Source: Actinoplanes sp. TBRC 11911 (GTDB lineage Bacteria > Actinomycetota > Actinomycetes > Mycobacteriales > Micromonosporaceae). Taken from it: DNA of 64,000 bases. Positions 60,110 through 64,000 of the stretch are shown piece after piece. A program made the position numbers and the translations under genes. Positions within the stretch are counted from its first letter, which is position 1; every line of letters starts with the position of its first letter. Below the pieces are notes generated by a model, which did not search any database, was not told the origin of the DNA, and saw only the letters and a program-made list of their open reading frames with translations. Location of the stretch: assembly GCF_012933445.1 (NCBI RefSeq), contig NZ_JABBNC010000010.1:62001-126000 (forward strand). The letters are read 5' to 3'.

Positions 60110-60466
60110 GCAGCCAGGCGTCCGCCGGGAAGAGCCGCTGCCCGGCCGCCCAGGTGAAGCGGGTGTAGTAGGGCCGCGCCGCCGCCGCGCCGAGGATGCG
60201 CGGCGCGTCCATCCGGTGGTCTACGCCCTTCCAGCGGATCGTGCAGCCGCCGGCCGCGACGACGTTGCGCACCCAGTTAGTGCGCGCGCCGAACGGCAGG
60301 TTGATGATGAAGCCGTCGCCGGTGGGGACCCCGCGACCGGCACCGCGAGATCGCAGCCGCTGACCCGGCCACGATGATGGACGACCGCCCAGAGCGGGAT
60401 GAGACGCCGGCCCGCCATCACCCGGGCGACGGGCGCGGTGGCACGGGCAAACCGGAACTTGTTCAT
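60110..60466 (-). pseudogene. Frameshifted deazaflavin-dependent nitroreductase-family protein
   Basis: Two frames together give one protein. From the ATG at 60466, MNKFRFARATAPVARVMAGR through VVHHRGRVSGCDLAVPVA runs in one frame; the rest, VPTGDGFIINLPFGARTNWVRNVVAAGGCTIRWKG and AARPYYTRFTWAAGQRLFPADAWLLLR, runs in another. The join falls near the GGGG run at about 60329-60335. The combined sequence matches the small actinobacterial F420-dependent (Ddn-like) oxidoreductases. The second frame stays open to 60000, through the convergent phosphatase gene. It is either a recent pseudogene or a sequencing error. Confidence 0.7.
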
Positions 60467-60515
60467 ACCCGTGATCATCGATCCGGGACGCCGCGGCCCG
60501 CGTCCCGGCGATCCG

Positions 60516-61559
60516 TCAGAGATCGTGGCGGGTTTCCGTCATGCCGCCCAGCGCGTACGCCACGGCGTCGGTGCGGCCGCGCGCGCCGATCTTGCGATAG
60601 ATGCTGGCCAGGTGCCGTTCCACGGTGTGCACCGCGATGCCGAGCTGCCCGGCGATCTCGGTGTTCGAGCCGCCGTCCGCGAGCAGCTCGAGCACGTCGC
60701 GCTCGCGGGCCGTCAGCACGCCCGTCGCCCGGCCGCTCGCGTGCACCCGCCCGGAGCGCACGAAGTCGCCGACCAGCCGCAGATCGCCGGCCGCGCCCTC
60801 GACGAACAGGGTGGGTGTCGAGCCGGGCAGCTCCACGAGCCGCGCGTCCGGCAGCGCCACGGCCAGGCGCCGCGCGACCTCGACCGGGATCTGGTGCTCA
60901 CCCTGCCGGTGCAGCACCAGCGTGGCGGCCCGCACGTGCGGCAGGTCCGCGGTGACGTCGATGTGTTCCGCCGCGGTGAACCAGGCCTTCGCGATCGGCG
61001 CGGTGGTGGCGGTGCGGAACATCTCGGCGACCCGCCGGCCGGTCGCGGTCGCGTCCCAGCCCAGCCAGGCCATGGCCGCGGCGTCCGCGAACAGCGTCCA
61101 GTCCTGGTCGACCAGCGACAGCAGCGCCTGCGTCTGGGCCGGGCTGATCGCCTCACGCATCCGGGCCGCCCCGCCGAACAGCACGAGCCGCTCGACCCGC
61201 TGCGGCTCGCGGGCCGCGAACGCGATCGCCGTCGCGACCGAGTGGTAATAACCGAGCAGCGAGGCCTTGGCGATGCCGGCGTGGTCGAGCACCGCGCGCA
61301 GGTCGCGCAGGTGCGCCTCGACGCCCAGGTCGTCCGGGTCGATGCGCCGGTCCGAGCTGCCGGTGCCCCGGCCGTCGTAGAGCACCACGGTCAGGTCACG
61401 GGACAGGGCGGTGTAGGCGGCCCGCAACGCCGGGACCCGCCACTGGGCGACGATGTTGCTCAGCGACGGCATCCACACCAGCACCGGGCCGCGCCCGAAG
61501 ACCTGGTAGCCCAGCGTGACACCGTCCTCGGTGCGGGCGAAACGCAGCTCGTCGCTCAC
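60516..61559 (-). CDS. Alpha/beta hydrolase-fold sensor fused to a LuxR DNA-binding domain
   Basis: 347 residues from a GTG at 61559 that overlaps the HATPase stop by 4 bp. Residues 1-270 are an alpha/beta hydrolase (VTLGYQVFGRGPVLVWMPSL, VVLYDGRGTGSSDRR), and residues 280-345 a LuxR helix-turn-helix (LTARERDVLELLADGGSNTEIAGQLGIAVHTVERHL). The nucleophile elbow, normally GxSxG, reads LLGYYHSVATA, with Tyr in place of Ser, so the hydrolase is probably a ligand sensor rather than an enzyme. Confidence 0.85.
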   Translation of the reverse strand: MSDELRFARTEDGVTLGYQVFGRGPVLVWMPSLSNIVAQWRVPALRAAYTALSRDLTVVLYDGRGTGSSDRRIDPDDLGVEAHLRDLRAVLDHAGIAKASLLGYYHSVATAIAFAAREPQRVERLVLFGGAARMREAISPAQTQALLSLVDQDWTLFADAAAMAWLGWDATATGRRVAEMFRTATTAPIAKAWFTAAEHIDVTADLPHVRAATLVLHRQGEHQIPVEVARRLAVALPDARLVELPGSTPTLFVEGAAGDLRLVGDFVRSGRVHASGRATGVLTARERDVLELLADGGSNTEIAGQLGIAVHTVERHLASIYRKIGARGRTDAVAYALGGMTETRHDL

Positions 61560-61948
61560 CGGATCATCGTGAGGCGGACGTGGGTGCCGTCGTCGGCGTC
61601 GCTCACCGTGACCCCGTCGCAGACCCGCTCGACGATCGCCAGGCCCCGGCCGCGCGGCTCGCGGGCGTCCGGCATCGCGCGGCCGAACTCGCGGGGCTTC
61701 CCGCCGTCGATCACCTCGCACTCGACGCGCCCGTCGAGCTCCCACACCCGCACCCGGCCACCGCCGCCGGTGTGCTGCAACGTGTTCGTGGCGAGCTCGC
61801 TGACCGCGATGGTGAGCAGGTCGGCGCGGGCCGGGGACAGGCCGAGCCGATGTGCCTCGGTGCGCACGAACCGGCGTACGAGGGCAAGGTCCTGGGGTTG
61901 GCTGTAGGCGATCTCGGCGGGTTCTCGCACGCGCAGCACGCGGGTCAC
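61556..61948 (-). CDS. Anti-sigma-type ATP-binding protein (RsbW-like HATPase)
   Basis: 130 residues from a GTG at 61948. The GHKL ATPase blocks are visible: LLTIAVSELATNTLQHTGGGGRVRVW (N box), CEVIDGGKPREF (G1-like) and GRGLAIVERVCDGVTV (G2). Such proteins phosphorylate STAS partners and sequester sigma factors. It overlaps both the STAS and LuxR genes by 4 bp, giving a tightly coupled partner-switch operon. Confidence 0.9.
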   Translation of the reverse strand: MTRVLRVREPAEIAYSQPQDLALVRRFVRTEAHRLGLSPARADLLTIAVSELATNTLQHTGGGGRVRVWELDGRVECEVIDGGKPREFGRAMPDAREPRGRGLAIVERVCDGVTVSDADDGTHVRLTMIR

Positions 61949-62280
61949 CCCTCGTCCCGGGTGAACCCGTCGCGCGGCGGGCCGAGCAGCTCGCCGACGC
62001 CGGTCAGGTCGAGGACGGTCGCCACCGCGCCGCGCGCGTTCACCGCGACCAGGCGCCCGCCCCGCTGCTGGGCCGCGTGGTGGGCCACGATCAGCCCGTG
62101 CACGCCGCTCGAGTCCAGGAACATCAGGTCGGCGAGATCGACGACGACGACCGCGGCCCGGCTCAGCGCCTCGCTGAGCACCTCGTCGAGCTGGGCGCAC
62201 ACGGCGAGGTCGCACTCGCCGGCCAGGGCGACCCGGACGAGTCCGTCCTGTTCGGTGGTCTGAGCCGCGAACTGCGCCAT
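61945..62280 (-). CDS. STAS domain anti-anti-sigma factor
   Basis: 111 residues from the ATG at 62280, with GGAAGGGCGG upstream. The STAS fold includes LVRVALAGECDLAVCAQLDEVL and the phosphorylation motif LMFLDSSGVHGLIVAH with the conserved Ser. It would bind the HATPase encoded next and release a sigma factor when dephosphorylated. First gene of the three-gene operon. Confidence 0.92.
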   Translation of the reverse strand: MAQFAAQTTEQDGLVRVALAGECDLAVCAQLDEVLSEALSRAAVVVVDLADLMFLDSSGVHGLIVAHHAAQQRGGRLVAVNARGAVATVLDLTGVGELLGPPRDGFTRDEG

Positions 62281-62455
62281 GCCGCCCTTCCTCCCCCAGC
62301 GAGCAGTCGCAGTCATCATGACATCAGCGCGGCTCCCGTCCAACGCGGTAAGGCCTGCGGCTGACCCGTTCGTTACTTCGGCATACAGCCACCTTTTGGG
62401 ACGGATAGCATGATGTAGTTGCTATTAGGGAAATAACGGTCAGTGGGGATGAAGC

Positions 62456-63148
62456 ATGGGCAAACGGCACCTCGGTATCGCCGCGCTGGCGGCTTCGACC
62501 CTGCTGGCGGGCACGCCGGCGGTGGCCTCGGCGGACCACACCATCGCGCTGTGGAAGATGGACGACCGGTCCCGGATCATGTACGACAGCACCGGCAACG
62601 GGTTCGACGGCCACGTCGGGCGCGAGGTCCAACGCACCGGCGACACGTACGGCTTCGGCAAGCTCGAGCCCGACACGCCGCCGGCGCACCCGCAGCACGT
62701 GGTCGTGGTGCCCGACGACGACGAACTCGACCCCGGCACCCGGGACTACGCGATCACCATGCGGCTGCGCACGAAGTACCAGTTCGGCAACATCATCCAG
62801 AAAGGCCAGGCCACCGTCTCCGGCGGCAGCTTCAAGATGCAGATCCCGAACGGGCACGTCCAGTGCTGGTTCCGCGGGTCGGCCGGGTCGGTCCTGGTCA
62901 CCGCCCCCGATAAGATCAACGACGGCCGATGGCATGTGGTGCGCTGCGATCGCTCGCGCGAAGGGGTGGCGTTACGCGTCGACGGGCGTACGGTGGCCGG
63001 GAAGTGGGGCCGCACCGGCTCGATCGACAACTCCTGGCCGGTGTCGATCGGCGGCAAGACCGAGTGCGACCAGATCGAGGTGGGCTGCGACTACTTCGCC
63101 GGCGACATCGACTACGTAGCCATCAACGTCGATGGGTTCGACTGGTAG
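62456..63148 (+). CDS. Secreted LamG-domain (concanavalin-like) protein
   Basis: 230 residues from an ATG at 62456. A signal peptide (about 1-26, ending TPAVASA) precedes one laminin-G-like jelly-roll domain with HTIALWKMDD, YDSTGNGFDGHVG, ITMRLRTKYQFGNIIQKG, CWFRGSAGSVLV, DGRWHVVRCDRS and VSIGGKTECDQIEVGCDYFAGDIDYVAI. Such domains bind carbohydrates or proteins outside the cell. No catalytic domain is present. Confidence 0.88.
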   Translation: MGKRHLGIAALAASTLLAGTPAVASADHTIALWKMDDRSRIMYDSTGNGFDGHVGREVQRTGDTYGFGKLEPDTPPAHPQHVVVVPDDDELDPGTRDYAITMRLRTKYQFGNIIQKGQATVSGGSFKMQIPNGHVQCWFRGSAGSVLVTAPDKINDGRWHVVRCDRSREGVALRVDGRTVAGKWGRTGSIDNSWPVSIGGKTECDQIEVGCDYFAGDIDYVAINVDGFDW

Positions 63149-63189
63149 AAGGCATTGACACCCGGAAGTTTCCGGGCGAATGTTCCCGC

Positions 63190-64000
63190 ATGAGCGTTGA
63201 CTGGCCGAGCAACGGGATCCTCCTGGCGGCACGGTACCGCCTGGCTGAACGCCTCGAGACCGGCGGCATGGCCGATGTCTGGCGTGCCGACGACGAGCTG
63301 CTCGGCCGGCCGGTCGCGGTGAAACTTCCGAATGGCGCGCACGTGGCGTGGCGGGAAGCGCGGATGGCCGCGAAGCTGTCGCATCCCTCGATCGCGGCGG
63401 TGCACGACTATCGCGAGGCGGTGCGGCCGGACGGCACGGTCGCACCGTTCGTAGTGCTGGAGCTGCTGGCCGGCGAGACGGTCGCGGCCCGGCTGGTCCG
63501 CGACCCGCTGTCGCTCGACGAGGCGGCGCGCGTCGGGGCGGCGGTGGCCGGGGCGCTCGCAGCGGCCCATGCCGGCGGGGTGGTGCACCGCGACATCAAG
63601 CCCGGCAACGTCATGCTCACCCCGAACGGCGTGAAGATCCTCGACTTCGGCATCAGCGCCCCGGCCGGCGAGGAGGACTTCGACGACACCGGCGCGACGT
63701 TCGGGACCCCGGCGTACGTGGCCCCCGAGCGCCTGGACGGCATGCCCGCGGTCCCGGCGACCGACGTGTACGGCCTGGGCGTGCTGCTGTTCGAGATGGT
63801 CACCGGGGCGCCGCCGTATCCGGTGGACACGTGGGAGGAGCTGGCCGAGGCGCGGGCGTCGGGGCCGGGCACGCTTCCCGCGTCCCTTCCGGCCGATTTC
63901 CGTACGCTGGTGGGCCGTTGCCTCAACGACGACCCGTCAGCGCGCCCGTCGGCCGACGAGGTGCGCTTCGCGCTGACGGCGTTGTGGCTGGCGGAGCGCT
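63190..64000 (+). CDS. Serine/threonine protein kinase, truncated by window edge
   Basis: The frame opens at the ATG at 63190 and remains open to the last base (about 270 codons). Hanks-type motifs are in order: RLETGGMADVWRADDELLG (Gly loop), VAVKLP (Lys), VVHRDIKPGNVML (catalytic loop), ILDFGIS (DFG), TPAYVAPERL (APE) and TDVYGLGVLLFEMVTG. The kinase domain is nearly complete; any C-terminal sensor or membrane helix is outside the window. The ribosome binding site is weak. Confidence 0.92.
   Translation, partial: MSVDWPSNGILLAARYRLAERLETGGMADVWRADDELLGRPVAVKLPNGAHVAWREARMAAKLSHPSIAAVHDYREAVRPDGTVAPFVVLELLAGETVAARLVRDPLSLDEAARVGAAVAGALAAAHAGGVVHRDIKPGNVMLTPNGVKILDFGISAPAGEEDFDDTGATFGTPAYVAPERLDGMPAVPATDVYGLGVLLFEMVTGAPPYPVDTWEELAEARASGPGTLPASLPADFRTLVGRCLNDDPSARPSADEVRFALTALWLAER

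Overview
The window is about 64 kb of very GC-rich DNA with strong G/C preference at third codon positions, frequent GTG (and some TTG) starts and many 4-bp ATGA/GTGA stop-start overlaps. Gene content (RbpA, split Ppm/Lnt lipoprotein and glycolipid genes, a mycosin, a mycothiol-type DinB protein, a clpP pair with a ClgR/PopR-like regulator, a deazaflavin-type oxidoreductase) points to a filamentous or Micromonosporaceae-like actinomycete such as Actinoplanes. The genus is an inference; no rRNA or tRNA gene is visible.

Layout. 1-8 kb: an AraC regulator cut by the left edge, a DHFR-like reductase, a mycosin protease, a degenerate histidine phosphatase, an APH-type kinase, a 1.2-kb non-coding block, a Cys-motif coiled-coil protein and a TmrB-like ATPase. 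8-11.4 kb: rbpA with a SigR-type promoter, fxsA, and the ppm-lnt pair. 11.8-21.8 kb: a lysine aminomutase/fermentation cluster (kamA divergent from kdd, amidohydrolase, kamD, kamE, kal, MutL-like reactivase). An AAA ATPase plus RloB pair, of a kind associated with phage defence, sits between the kamD and kamE subunit genes. The cleavage enzyme Kce is not in the window. 22-26.7 kb: CsbD, a methyltransferase, two long minisatellites, a second-type clpP pair and a PopR-like regulator ending in Leu-Ala-Ala. 26.8-34.3 kb: Lrp, an acyl-CoA dehydrogenase, two TetR regulators with clear palindromic operators, two MFS exporters, a 5'-3' exonuclease and a GNAT protein. 34.3-37.3 kb: a three-gene phosphoesterase, MFS and beta-propeller operon. 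37.4-47.5 kb: an oxidoreductase, a GGDEF-EAL protein and assorted single genes. 47.5-51.6 kb: an erythromycin esterase with a repeat-encoded insert, a 1-kb repeat-rich gap, an RDD protein and a DivIVA-like coiled-coil protein. 51.7-58.6 kb: a LacI-controlled sugar uptake and catabolism operon. 58.6-64 kb: signalling genes, namely a SpoIIE phosphatase, a frameshifted deazaflavin oxidoreductase, an overlapping STAS/HATPase/hydrolase-LuxR operon, a LamG protein and a Ser/Thr kinase cut by the right edge.

Two dispersed non-coding families cross the window. One is a hairpin of about 50 bp with a conserved 19-nt loop and compensatory stem changes (5122, 23455, 25960, 49218), usually flanked by clusters of CCAC...GTGG-like words. 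The other is a 31-bp element carrying CCTAG-N4-CTAGG (5784, 22142, 26771). These two families and the ATPase-RloB pair inside the kam operon are the most novel-looking signals.
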